Notes under the pieces: model-generated
Seen by the model: only the letters and a program-made list of their open reading frames with translations
Told to the model about the DNA's origin: nothing
The model's database searches: none
In this document: positions 1 to 8,156 of the stretch, one piece after another
How positions within the stretch are numbered: position 1 is the first letter of the stretch
Layout: each line of letters starts with the position of its first letter
Origin: JAICKM01 sp038228295
GTDB taxonomy: Bacteria; Chloroflexota; Chloroflexia; QHBQ01; JAICKM01
Direction of reading: 5' to 3'
NCBI GenBank assembly: GCA_038228295.1
Contig: JBBRPH010000016.1
Coordinates: 22,411-86,410, forward strand
Length of the DNA stretch: 64,000 bases
Program-made: the position numbers and the translations under genes

Positions 1-258
1 AGCGTCACGCAGCGTTTTGTCTACATCGGAACCGGGCGGGTCCATATTCCACTTGTGTCCGCTATCACTCGACGTACCCACATCCGTTTGCAGATGATCG
101 GCCGTCTGATCCGTCTCCGTGGCGGTGCCGCGCCCTGGCGGGTCTGCCGAAGGTTGGGTCTCTCCGCTGGTCGTCGCATCGCCCGACAATGTTCCGTCCG
201 TCGGCAGCGCCGGCTCCATACCCGGCATCGGGATAATCGGTCCTAAACTATCAGCCAT
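1..258 (-). CDS. Unrecognised hydrophilic protein, N-terminal part
   Basis: The minus strand is open from an ATG at 258 to the window edge, 86 codons without a stop, and an AGGAGG ribosome binding site lies 8 bases before the ATG. The visible protein begins MADSLGPIIPMPGMEPALP and is rich in Pro, Gly, Ser, Thr and Asp. It has no membrane segment, signal peptide or motif that I recognise, and it looks like a flexible N-terminal region whose folded part lies outside the window. The gene points away from glnA's 3' end in the same direction, 149 bases downstream of it. The good ribosome binding site makes a real gene likely; the function is unknown. Confidence 0.6.
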   Translation of the reverse strand, partial: MADSLGPIIPMPGMEPALPTDGTLSGDATTSGETQPSADPPGRGTATETDQTADHLQTDVGTSSDSGHKWNMDPPGSDVDKTLRDA

Positions 259-387
259 TGTAGTATCCTCCTAATGCGTAACCCGTGGTGTGTCTTGCGG
301 AGCAGGCTACAGCATTTACCTTGCCAATGGCGCAAAGCCAATAGGCCAAGCGGCGCTGCCGCCAAGAGCAACGCCGCTGTACAACTC

Positions 388-408
388 CACGCTTTACGCT
401 TTACGCGC
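388..408. repeat. Short heptad repeat at the glnA 3' end
   Basis: Two copies of CGCTTTA lie directly in tandem and run up to the glnA stop codon. This is the same 7-bp repeat type found at many gene ends in the window. The rest of the 259-407 gap holds only a small GC-rich hairpin around 348-363 and no gene. Confidence 0.5.
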
Positions 409-1802
409 TAATATGTCTCCAAATACCGCTCAACCTCCCACGGGGTCACGAACTTGCGGTAGTCGTCCCATTCCTGGCGCTTGGCTTCTACATAGCGCTC
501 GAAAACATGATCGCCGAGCGTGGCACGAATCAGGTCGTCCTTCTCCAATTCGTCCAGTGCCTCGGTTAAGCTGCCCGGCAGCGTGCCGATGTTGCGGCGC
601 TGGCGTTCCTGCTCGTCGAAGTGATACAGGTTCTCCTCCACCGGCTCCGGCGCAGTCAGGTTCTCTTCGATGCCTTGCAAGCCGGCGCGCAGCATGACGG
701 CGAAGGCCAAGTAGGGATTGCAGGTCGGATCGGGGCAGCGCAATTCGACGCGCGCCGCCTGCGGCTTGGTCGGGTTGATCCGCGGCACGCGGATCAACGC
801 CGAGCGGTTCTGGCGCGCCCAGCCCATGTAGACCGGCGCTTCGTAGCCCGGCACCAGGCGCTTGTAGGAGTTGACCAGTGGGTTCAGGATCGCGGTCATA
901 GCGCGGGCATGGCGCAATTGGCCGGCGATAAACGACTTGGCGAGCGGCGACAGGTTATACGCATCATCAGTGCTGCCGAACAGGTTTTTGCCGCCATCGA
1001 GACCAGCCAGCGACTGGTGGCAGTGCATCCCGTTGCCCGCGATGCCGTACACCGGCTTGGGCATGAACGTCGCGTAAAGGCCGTGCTGCTGGGCCACCGC
1101 TTTGAGCGTGTACTTGAAACTGACCGCGTTATCGGCCGTGGTCAGGGCGTTGTCGTACTCGAAGTCGATCTCGTGCTGGCCGGGACCGACTTCGTGGTGC
1201 GACGTCTCGACCTTGATACCCATCAGTTCGAGGGCGTTGACCATATCTTTGCGAACCAGCGTGCCTTCATCACCGGTCAGGTCAAAATAGCCACCCATGT
1301 CGTGGGTGATCGTGGTAATCTTGCCGCCTTCGGGCTTGAACAGATAGAATTCCAACTCAGGGCCGGTGTTGTAGAGGTAGCCCAGGTCGGCGGCATAATC
1401 GAGCGCGCGCGCCAGCACCAAGCGCGGGTCGCCATCGAACAGGTCGCCATTCGGCGTGTAGATCCAGCAGATGATGCGGGCGGTCGTCGTGCCCTCCGTG
1501 CGTTCCCAGGGCAGTACCGTGAACGTTTTGAGGTCGGGGATCAGGAACATATCGGACTCGGCAATGCGGGCAAAGCCTTCGATAGACGAGCCGTCGAACC
1601 ACTTGCCGTTCGTCGCCGCGTCTTCCAACTGGTGAATGGGGATAGTCACGCTTTTGACGATACCCATCAGATCGGTGAATTGCAGATTCACAAAGCGCAC
1701 GCCTTCGCTTTCGGCGCGGCGCAGTGTCTCTTGCACTAGCGCGGGCGGCTGTTCGCCGTTAGCATAGCGCGCAGTTTTCGGTTTCTCCGTGGCGACGGTC
1801 AT
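408..1802 (-). CDS. glnA: Glutamine synthetase, type I
   Basis: Makes glutamine from glutamate, ammonia and ATP in the cytoplasm, the entry point of nitrogen assimilation. The 464-residue length is normal for GSI. Family motifs appear in order: DGSSIEGF, GPELEFYLF, HEVGPGQHEID, NGMHCHQS, YMGWARQNRSALIRVP and CPDPTCNPYLAFAVML. A Tyr lies in the NLYHF segment where GSI-beta enzymes are adenylylated, but the surrounding residues do not match that site well, so adenylylation control is not supported. The ATG at 1802 is chosen over longer starts because an AAGGAG site lies just upstream and the protein then begins MTVATEKPK. A hairpin with a U-run sits in the leader (see 1849-1871). No nitrogen regulator gene is adjacent. 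Confidence 0.97.
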   Translation of the reverse strand: MTVATEKPKTARYANGEQPPALVQETLRRAESEGVRFVNLQFTDLMGIVKSVTIPIHQLEDAATNGKWFDGSSIEGFARIAESDMFLIPDLKTFTVLPWERTEGTTTARIICWIYTPNGDLFDGDPRLVLARALDYAADLGYLYNTGPELEFYLFKPEGGKITTITHDMGGYFDLTGDEGTLVRKDMVNALELMGIKVETSHHEVGPGQHEIDFEYDNALTTADNAVSFKYTLKAVAQQHGLYATFMPKPVYGIAGNGMHCHQSLAGLDGGKNLFGSTDDAYNLSPLAKSFIAGQLRHARAMTAILNPLVNSYKRLVPGYEAPVYMGWARQNRSALIRVPRINPTKPQAARVELRCPDPTCNPYLAFAVMLRAGLQGIEENLTAPEPVEENLYHFDEQERQRRNIGTLPGSLTEALDELEKDDLIRATLGDHVFERYVEAKRQEWDDYRKFVTPWEVERYLETY

Positions 1803-1848
1803 AGGATTCTCCTTCGGGGTCCGGGGCGACTCCAGTCGCAGCAACCGG

Positions 1849-1871
1849 AACAAAACCCGCGCAGGCGGGTT
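1849..1871 (-). promoter_or_regulatory. Terminator-like hairpin in the glnA leader
   Basis: On the minus strand a perfect 7-bp stem AACCCGC/GCGGGTT with a CTGC loop is followed by TTGTT. It lies about 47 bases upstream of the glnA start. No convincing -10 element lies between the hairpin and the start, so it is either a leader attenuator or the terminator of the upstream gene that glnA transcription must pass. Confidence 0.5.
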
Positions 1872-1968
1872 GTGATTGGTTTATATTAGGAGAATACCAC
1901 AGGCAGACACAGCGGCGCATGGCAGCCTACACAAACTTTGCGGCGAGTTTTTGTGCAATCTGCATATA

Positions 1969-4149
1969 TCAGCCCGAACCCGGCGGGAGGGCGTAGTTGA
2001 CAACGCGGTTAACCCACAGGATCAGGCTGAAGCCGGCCGCCACCGTCCAGAGCAGTAGGCACAGTGCTTGCCCTGCCCGCCCGCGCCGCCAGAGTGCGGC
2101 TAAAGCCAACCCATTCAGCACGGCCAGCGTGGGCATGGCATAAATCATATGCTTTTGCAGCAAGTTGATCCAGAAATCCACCAGACTAAACAGGGCAAAG
2201 GTCAGAGTCGAGGCGATCAGCCAGAGGTGTAACGGTGTGGAAACGAGGGCGGAGTGCTGAATTCTGAATTCTGAATTAGCGATCAACGACGGGCCACCGC
2301 TAACTGACGACTGACGACTAACAACTGACGACTGACGACTGACGAGCAGCCCTACTAGCGCCAGCGGCAGCGGCCAACCGGCGAAGTGCGCGGCGATTTG
2401 CGGCCAGAAGCCGCTGAGCAGCGGCGCGCCGAGTTTGGCTGGGCTTTTGCCGATGCCGCCGCCCGCTTGCAACTTGGCGACGACCTGCGGCAGCAGGTCA
2501 CGCAGCACGGCGGCGGCGGTGAACCCATAGAAGCCCGCGAAGGCCAGCGTAATCCCACCGGCGATCCAGACCAGCGCGCTCCCGCAGCGCGCTCGGTCGC
2601 GCCACGCCAGCAGGGCCGGAAACAAGACCAGCGTCGTGCCCAGCAACAACGCCTGGGCGGTATGCGCCAGCAGCGCCAGTGCCACCACCACCGCCAGGGC
2701 AATTACACCCCAACCGGATGTAGCGGCGCTGCGTGCCGCACCCGCGCCGACGGAGTTCTGCGTTCGGAGTTCTGCGTGCTGAATTGGCGGCGGAGTAGCC
2801 GCCCTGCTCACTAAATCCGTGCTGGCGACTGCCGACTGCCGAACAGGACCATACACGGCTGCTAACGCCGCGAACAGCAACCCGAGCAGCCAGGTGGCAA
2901 AGATGCCGGGATAGCCGCCGTCGGAGAAGAGCAGATTGCTGAGAGGAAAAGCCACAAACGCCGCGCCCGCCCATAAGCCGGCCAACCCGTCACCCCAGCC
3001 ACGCTTAAGCGTGAAGAACAGCGCAAACACGTTCGCCGCTTCTAACGCACTACAGGCGAGATTGATGCCCTGCAAACGCACATCGGGGTCGGGAATGAGC
3101 CAGTTCAGCGGGTCGAAAGCGAGGTAGAACAGCGGCGAATAGGGCACCACCGCGCTGAGGCCCAGTTGACCGGCGTAGGTCTGGCCCTGGTCGCTGCTGA
3201 GAAAGTGGCTCAGGAAGTAGAGTGGGTTGTCGCCCAACTCCATCAGACGGTGTAGGCGAGCATAATGATCGAGTGTAACAAACAGTGGGTCGAGCAACCC
3301 GCCGGCGTGAAAGGCCAAGCTGCCGATAAACAAGGCCGCCAGCACGCGCCACTCGCCCGCCGTCACCGTCACCCCGGCGCGGCGGAACAGCGCCGTCAGC
3401 AACGGCCGCAGGATCACGGCCAACGCCACCGCGAGCATCACAGCGATCACCAGGCCCAGCGCGGCGGTGGTAGCAGGCAGCCGCGCCAGTGCCAGCACGG
3501 CGACCCAAGCCGTCAGCAACGCAGCGATCAGCCCCGCCGTCCGGCGTGGGGCGGCCCCGAACCACAGCGCAGGACAGTAGAGCAACGCCACCAGCGCCAA
3601 CGTGAGGCCAAGCAAGCGTGGTGGTGGCAGCACTAGGCGGTCGGTGCGGTCGAGGCTGATCGCCGCCACCGGCACTCCCAGGCGGCGCGTGTCGTTGGCA
3701 CCGCGCTGGGTGGCCGGAATCTGTGCTTCGGGGATATGTAGATGCAACAGCAGATCACCCGGCCAAAGGTCGGCGCGCGTGAACGGCACAGCGTAGTCGT
3801 TCCAGCCGGCTTGCAGCGGCAGCGTGACGGGCGCGCCGTCGTTCACCTGCACCGTAGCGCTGCGTTGTGGCCCGCCCCACGTTTCGCCGTTGAGCCGCAA
3901 ATGCACCACCCCGGCATACACCCCGCTGCCCGGCACGCGCAGCAGCGCTGCCGGCGCCGACCAGCGAAACGGCACCGCGCCGGCCTTTTCCGGACCGGTG
4001 AAATTGACCAGATATTCACCGGTCAGCCGCTCGCCCATCGGCCAGTGATAGTCGCCGCCGATCTGATAGGCCGCCGCGACCAGCAACACGGCTAGCAGCC
4101 CTAGACCGTAGAGGTACGGTCCGCGCAAGGGGGCCAGGAGGAATCTCAT
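1969..4149 (-). CDS. Large polytopic membrane protein, unknown
   Basis: A 726-residue protein with an N-terminal membrane segment, an extracytoplasmic beta-rich stretch (about residues 40-190), and then many hydrophobic helices to the C terminus. The layout resembles GT-C membrane glycosyltransferases and related 6-pyruvoyl-type membrane proteins. I see no diagnostic catalytic motif, so no activity is assigned. Its ATG overlaps the stop of the upstream acetyltransferase gene by four bases (ATGA), which indicates translational coupling. It is the last gene of the recO-to-here run. Two stretches, about residues 435-466 and 602-633, are encoded by heptad repeats and read as low-complexity Ser/Gln/Val or Ser/Arg/Gln peptides. 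They look like in-frame insertions in loops. Confidence 0.75.
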   Translation of the reverse strand: MRFLLAPLRGPYLYGLGLLAVLLVAAAYQIGGDYHWPMGERLTGEYLVNFTGPEKAGAVPFRWSAPAALLRVPGSGVYAGVVHLRLNGETWGGPQRSATVQVNDGAPVTLPLQAGWNDYAVPFTRADLWPGDLLLHLHIPEAQIPATQRGANDTRRLGVPVAAISLDRTDRLVLPPPRLLGLTLALVALLYCPALWFGAAPRRTAGLIAALLTAWVAVLALARLPATTAALGLVIAVMLAVALAVILRPLLTALFRRAGVTVTAGEWRVLAALFIGSLAFHAGGLLDPLFVTLDHYARLHRLMELGDNPLYFLSHFLSSDQGQTYAGQLGLSAVVPYSPLFYLAFDPLNWLIPDPDVRLQGINLACSALEAANVFALFFTLKRGWGDGLAGLWAGAAFVAFPLSNLLFSDGGYPGIFATWLLGLLFAALAAVYGPVRQSAVASTDLVSRAATPPPIQHAELRTQNSVGAGAARSAATSGWGVIALAVVVALALLAHTAQALLLGTTLVLFPALLAWRDRARCGSALVWIAGGITLAFAGFYGFTAAAVLRDLLPQVVAKLQAGGGIGKSPAKLGAPLLSGFWPQIAAHFAGWPLPLALVGLLVSRQSSVVSRQSSVSGGPSLIANSEFRIQHSALVSTPLHLWLIASTLTFALFSLVDFWINLLQKHMIYAMPTLAVLNGLALAALWRRGRAGQALCLLLWTVAAGFSLILWVNRVVNYALPPGSG
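2251..2344. repeat. Compound heptad repeat inside a coding region
   Basis: Positions 2251-2278 hold GGAGTGC followed by TGAATTC, TGAATTC and TGAATTA. Positions 2303-2344 hold six 7-bp units, five of them ACTGACG. Both parts have an exact 7-bp period. The block is read through by the 726-codon membrane protein gene. Confidence 0.9.
2752..2844. repeat. Second compound heptad repeat in the same gene
   Basis: Units GGAGTTC, TGCGTTC, GGAGTTC, TGCGTGC and TGAATTG run from 2752 to 2786. A hairpin GGCGGC/GCCGCC follows, and then three units of the GCCGACT type occupy 2824-2844. The order (GAATTC-like family, centre, ACTGACG-like family) matches the block at 2251-2344. Confidence 0.85.
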
Positions 4150-5102
4150 GCCGGCCGTTGGAGCAACTGCTGCCGGCGGTGCGACTCCGTGAAGCCGCAG
4201 CGTACCGCCAACCGGTATGGTGGGCTATCCGGCCCATCGGTGTCCAGATCCACCTGTGCGACCCCGCCCGCCGCCAGGTAGGCCAAGCCGGCGCTGACCA
4301 GCGCCATACCTAGGCCGTGCCCGCGCTGCGCCGGGTCCAGCCGAATTTCGTGCAAATAGCCGCCTGCCCGGCCCACACCACTCGCCCGCAGCACACCGAT
4401 CTCGCGCCCGGCCGGATCAGTCAACACAAAGATGCCGGCCGGCTCCCAATCCGCCCGCGCCGCCACGGTATCCAGCACTTCCGGCTCGATCAGGCGATAG
4501 TCGGCATCATACGCGCCCAGCCGATTCGCCAACTCACGGTAGTGGTCGGCAGCGTCGGGCAACGAACCGAGGTCCGTCAGTACATAACCTGGCGGCAGAC
4601 GCTGATCCGGCAGATCGGCGAGGTCAGGCCGCGTCAGATGTGCCGATTGCCCCACAACGGCGAAACCGTGCGCCCGTAAGAACATCTGGCCCGGCACATC
4701 ATCGGCATCTATCGTCGTCTCCAAAACTCGATGACCTCGCGCCCGCGCCGCCTGTTCCAGGTGCGCCAGCAGACGACTACCCAGCCCATGACCACGCGCC
4801 TCCGGCACCACAAACAACTCGAAATTGCCCGGCGGGCGGTCGTGCAAATAGATCGTCGGATAGCAAATCGCCGCCGCAATAGGCTGCTCGCCTTGCCAAA
4901 CCAGCCGCGCATCGCGCTCTAGATCGAACGCCGGGTGCCCATAGAACGCTGCTACGCGCGCCACACTCCACGCACTCCCACGCACCGCCTGGACCACCGC
5001 CGCTAACGCCGCCTGGTCCGCCGCATCGTCGGCATAGCCCATGAGCCGCAAATCGCGAAACCCCGCCGCATCCCACGGCTGCCCAATCTGCAGGCCAGTC
5101 AT
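4146..5102 (-). CDS. Tandem GNAT acetyltransferase
   Basis: A 318-residue protein with two GNAT folds. Acetyl-CoA loop motifs are visible twice: VVPEARGHGLGSRLLAHL in the N-terminal half (about residues 97-114) and LDPAQRGHGLGMALVSA in the C-terminal half (about residues 255-271). Two-domain GNAT proteins acetylate small amines or protein N termini, and one half is often structural; the substrate cannot be read here. The gene lies between the PucR-type regulator and the membrane protein, with which it shares an ATGA overlap. A 108-base gap with a hairpin and heptads separates it from the pucR-like gene. Confidence 0.85.
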   Translation of the reverse strand: MTGLQIGQPWDAAGFRDLRLMGYADDAADQAALAAVVQAVRGSAWSVARVAAFYGHPAFDLERDARLVWQGEQPIAAAICYPTIYLHDRPPGNFELFVVPEARGHGLGSRLLAHLEQAARARGHRVLETTIDADDVPGQMFLRAHGFAVVGQSAHLTRPDLADLPDQRLPPGYVLTDLGSLPDAADHYRELANRLGAYDADYRLIEPEVLDTVAARADWEPAGIFVLTDPAGREIGVLRASGVGRAGGYLHEIRLDPAQRGHGLGMALVSAGLAYLAAGGVAQVDLDTDGPDSPPYRLAVRCGFTESHRRQQLLQRPA

Positions 5103-5167
5103 AGCGTGCCCTCCCAGGGAGCAGGGGGTAGGAGTTTCCCGAAAATCTGACCCCTACCCCTCCAAAC

Positions 5168-5199
5168 GCAGTATGTTTCACGTTTCACGCACATACTGC
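5168..5199. repeat. Hairpin with heptad loop
   Basis: A perfect 8-bp inverted repeat, GCAGTATG (5168-5175) and CATACTGC (5192-5199), encloses two CGTTTCA heptads. A second, G-rich inverted repeat (GGGGTAG/CTACCCC) lies just before it at about 5134-5160. Both sit between two co-directional genes and may fold in the shared transcript. Confidence 0.6.
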
Positions 5200-5210
5200 A
5201 TTTTCCCCCT

Positions 5211-7013
5211 TCACAGCAGTCGCCGCGCCGCCAGCGCCACCTGCACGCGCAAGCGCACTGCTGGATCGTCCAGGTCCAAGCCGCTGACCACGCGGATGCG
5301 GCGCAAGCGGTAGGTAAGCGTGTTGCGATGCAGATAAAGCGCAGCAGCGGTCGCGCTGCTATTGCCACCGTGCGCCAGATAGGCATCCAGCGTGTCCAGC
5401 AGCTTTGCATCACCCGCCGCGACAATGGGTGCAGCCAACGGCCCGAGCGTGTCTTCGTAGAAGGCGCGCAGGTCGGCGGCGTGGCCCGCCCGCAACGGCA
5501 ACAGCAGCCGGTAGAGTCCCAGATCGGACCAGCGGCAGACACAGCCCCCACCGAACAGCTGCCAGGCCGCCCATAACGCATCGGCGGCTTCCGCCCGCGA
5601 ACGCGCTGCCCCACCTAGCCCTCCGTAGACGCGACCCACGCCGCCGGCCACAGGCACACCTCGCTGCGCCAGCTCACCACGCAACTCCTCAGCCAAGCGC
5701 AGCAAACCCGCCGGCGGATCGGGGGGACGGTCCGCCCAGCCAACCTCACGCAGCGGCCAGAGGGCCGCCAACTGCCCGCCCACCACGCCTACCAACGCTC
5801 CCACCTCCCGCGCACTTGCCGGTAGCATGGCGGCGACGGCTTCCAGCCGGCCCGGCTGCACGTCGTCCGACAGGGCGGAGTCGCCCGGCGGTGCGAGGGT
5901 CAGCAGCGCCACAGCATAGGCCGGAGCCAAGTCCAGCCCCAGCGCAGCGGCGCGGGCGCGTAGCGGCGCATCGGCGGCCCCAACCGGGTGATGCAATAGG
6001 TCGGTCAGAAACTCGCCGCGCAGCCGCTGTTCAGTGCGCGTCTCCGCCACAGCCACGGCCTGTCCGCGCGCTAATTCGAGCGCACAAATCCCCGCCGCCC
6101 GCGCTAACGTCATCCGATCAACGACCGCCGGCGGCTCACTCGCTGCCAGCAGCAGCGCCGCCGCCGGCCGGTCGCGCACCAGCACCGGCGCAACTAACAG
6201 CGATCCTAGCTCATCGCGCAGTAGCAGCACCGGCGGCTCGCTCGCCCGCACCTCACGCCACCCGTCGGACGCTTGCCAGCTAGCGTAGACCTGCGCGGCC
6301 AGGGGGGGCCAACGCTTGGCGAATTCCGCATTCTGCGTTCTGTGTTCCGCGTTAGAAGAGGGAACCGGTCGCTCCCGCGACTCCTCATACGCACCCTTTT
6401 TTTGTAGGGAAGGGGGCGGGGCGGTTAGGGCATCGCGCACATAGCGCAGCGCCAGGGTGGGTGGCGAGCCGGTGAGCGCGGCGGAGCCGCCGGTCAGCGT
6501 GGCGAGGGTGGCGACCAGGGTGGCGAGGCCCACGCCGGAGTCGCCAGGCGTGGTCTGCGCGAGGTGGAATTGCACCTCTTGCAACTGCGCCACGCGCTCC
6601 TGGAACAGATCGCGCCGTTCGCGTAGCAAGGTCGTGATCGCCCGCTCCAGGTCGGGCAACACCGTCGCATCACCTACCAGCAGCAGCGGTAAGGCATAAC
6701 GCTCGGCGGCGGCGACGGCGGCCGCCTGTGCGTTGGGCGCCAGAGGGCCGCGCAAGACCAGCCCCGCCGCCTGATGTTCGGCCAACCAGGCGATCAAGGC
6801 GCTCAAATCAGGCGGCGGATCGAGGTGCTGCAGCGTGGCGGCGGCAGCCAGGGCTAGTTCGCCGGCTTTGGGCGTATGGAAGATCGGCGGCGTGGGGCGC
6901 GCCGGCACCGGCCAGGTTACTTCGCGGTCTAAACCCGCCGCCCCACCCAGCACTACTGCCGCGCCGGTCGGCGTAAGCAGGGGTAGAATGTCCGCGACGG
7001 TTACAAGCGGCAT
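5211..7013 (-). CDS. PucR-family transcriptional regulator
   Basis: A cytoplasmic DNA-binding regulator of 600 residues. The N terminus (PLVTVADILPLL..., residues 1-150) matches the PucR N-terminal domain. A GGDEF-like/GAF-like middle follows, and the last 60 residues (LLDTLDAYLAHGGNSSATA, then LHRNTLTYRLRRI) are the PucR C-terminal helix-turn-helix. The ATG at 7013 is chosen because the N-terminal domain begins there; it overlaps the 3' end of the 101-codon gene by 13 bases. PucR regulators control purine catabolism in Bacillus, and a purine nucleoside phosphorylase gene lies two genes upstream, so a role in purine salvage is plausible. Residues of about 219-231 are encoded by five heptad repeats and interrupt the middle region. 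Confidence 0.88.
   Translation of the reverse strand: MPLVTVADILPLLTPTGAAVVLGGAAGLDREVTWPVPARPTPPIFHTPKAGELALAAAATLQHLDPPPDLSALIAWLAEHQAAGLVLRGPLAPNAQAAAVAAAERYALPLLLVGDATVLPDLERAITTLLRERRDLFQERVAQLQEVQFHLAQTTPGDSGVGLATLVATLATLTGGSAALTGSPPTLALRYVRDALTAPPPSLQKKGAYEESRERPVPSSNAEHRTQNAEFAKRWPPLAAQVYASWQASDGWREVRASEPPVLLLRDELGSLLVAPVLVRDRPAAALLLAASEPPAVVDRMTLARAAGICALELARGQAVAVAETRTEQRLRGEFLTDLLHHPVGAADAPLRARAAALGLDLAPAYAVALLTLAPPGDSALSDDVQPGRLEAVAAMLPASAREVGALVGVVGGQLAALWPLREVGWADRPPDPPAGLLRLAEELRGELAQRGVPVAGGVGRVYGGLGGAARSRAEAADALWAAWQLFGGGCVCRWSDLGLYRLLLPLRAGHAADLRAFYEDTLGPLAAPIVAAGDAKLLDTLDAYLAHGGNSSATAAALYLHRNTLTYRLRRIRVVSGLDLDDPAVRLRVQVALAARRLL
6321..6355. repeat. Heptad array in the pucR-like gene
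   Basis: Five consecutive 7-bp units: GAATTCC, GCATTCT, GCGTTCT, GTGTTCC and GCGTTAG. On the coding strand they give a Ser/Asn/His/Arg/Thr/Gln-rich peptide. A G-rich stretch follows at 6397-6425. Confidence 0.85.
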
Positions 7014-7306
7014 CGGGCGATGAAGAGGTCGAGCCACCGGGCGAGGCGCCCAAAGATGCGCGTCGCGGTCGGTCCGGCCAGCCAATTATCGGCGCGCTGG
7101 GCCAATTGCTCTAGCGCTGCGCCGCGTCCGTCGGTATCCATCGCAACACGGCTCAGACGCTGATCCAGCGCACGTCCGGCCCGGCGCACGGTGCGCGTCC
7201 GCAGCAAGAAACCGGTAGCGGCCACAGCGACCGCACCCAGTCGGGCGAAGCCGCGCAGCAAGCGGTCATTCCAGCGGGCGAGCGGGTCAGCCGGTGGGCG
7301 GCGCAT
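7001..7306 (-). CDS. Small basic protein, unknown
   Basis: A 101-residue protein, strongly basic (many Arg), with one mildly hydrophobic stretch (LGAVAVAATGFLL, about residues 23-35). I recognise no domain. It overlaps the 3' end of the phosphorylase gene by 20 bases and the start of the pucR-like gene by 13 bases, so it is embedded in the operon. That position supports it being real, although short GC-rich frames can also arise by chance. Confidence 0.55.
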   Translation of the reverse strand: MRRPPADPLARWNDRLLRGFARLGAVAVAATGFLLRTRTVRRAGRALDQRLSRVAMDTDGRGAALEQLAQRADNWLAGPTATRIFGRLARWLDLFIARCRL

Positions 7307-8156
7307 CGGCAGCTCCTAAGCGACCCAGCACGCCGCGCACCAGGGCAGCGAGACGCGGGCCGGCGCTATTCGCGACATCCAGCACGGCTTCGTGGGCAAT
7401 CGGGGCGTCCCAGTCGGCCACGGCCATGTTGGTGATGCAGGAGATGCCCAGCACGCGCATCCCACTGTGGCGGGCCACCAGCACTTCGGGCACAGTGCTC
7501 ATACCGACCGCATCACCGCCCAGCAGGCGCAGAGCCCGCAATTCGGCGTTGGTCTCAAAGTTGGGGCCGGGGATCATCATATACACGCCCCGGCGCAACG
7601 CCGGCGCCTGCGCCGCGCCCACCTCAGCGGCCAGACGCAGCAAATCGGGATCATAGGCTGGGTTCATCGGCAGAAAGCGCGGTCCCAACGTCGCATCGTT
7701 CGGCCCAATCAGCGGGTTGGCCCCGCCCCAGCCCAGCAGATTGACATGATCGGCGATCAGCATCAAGTCGCCGGGCCGGTAATCGGGGTTGAGACCGCCT
7801 GCCGCGTTCGTCACTACCAGCGTCGTGACGCCCAGCGCCCGCGCCACACGCACTGGGAACGTCGTTGCGGCGAGCGGGTGGCCTTCATAGAAATGGAGCC
7901 GCCCCTGCATCACCAGCACCTGCGTGCCGGCTAGGCGGCCGCAATGCAACACTCCGGCGTGCCCCTGCACAGTGCCGGCCGCCCAGCCGGGGATCTCGCT
8001 ATAGGGAATGCGCGCCGGTGCATCCACTTCGGTCGCTAACTCCCCCAGCCCAGAGCCGAGGATGACCAATACCTGGGGCTGAAAGTCGGCAGGTAACCGC
8101 GCGCGCAAAGCCGCCGCGCCGGCCGCGATCGCGGCCGCAAGGGGCAGACTGCTCAT
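7287..8156 (-). CDS. punA: Purine nucleoside phosphorylase, trimeric class
   Basis: Splits purine nucleosides with phosphate into free base and ribose-1-phosphate in the cytoplasm (purine salvage). The 289-residue length is typical of the trimeric class. Visible motifs are LGSGLGELA near the N terminus (phosphate loop), QGRLHFYEGH, VVTNAAGGLN, MIPGPNFET and SCITNMAV; the Asn of the last motif is the usual purine-contacting residue. The ATG overlaps the recO stop by four bases (ATGA). The pucR-like regulator lies downstream in the same operon, which supports a purine function. Confidence 0.95.
   Translation of the reverse strand: MSSLPLAAAIAAGAAALRARLPADFQPQVLVILGSGLGELATEVDAPARIPYSEIPGWAAGTVQGHAGVLHCGRLAGTQVLVMQGRLHFYEGHPLAATTFPVRVARALGVTTLVVTNAAGGLNPDYRPGDLMLIADHVNLLGWGGANPLIGPNDATLGPRFLPMNPAYDPDLLRLAAEVGAAQAPALRRGVYMMIPGPNFETNAELRALRLLGGDAVGMSTVPEVLVARHSGMRVLGISCITNMAVADWDAPIAHEAVLDVANSAGPRLAALVRGVLGRLGAADAPPTG

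Noticed and set aside
621..1739. Long open frame on the plus strand opposite glnA
   Set aside because: It is the antisense shadow of a conserved gene in high-GC DNA; there is no ribosome binding site and the product resembles nothing.
2251..2344. CRISPR-like short repeats
   Set aside because: Repeats are 7 bp and directly tandem, with no spacers and no cas genes.
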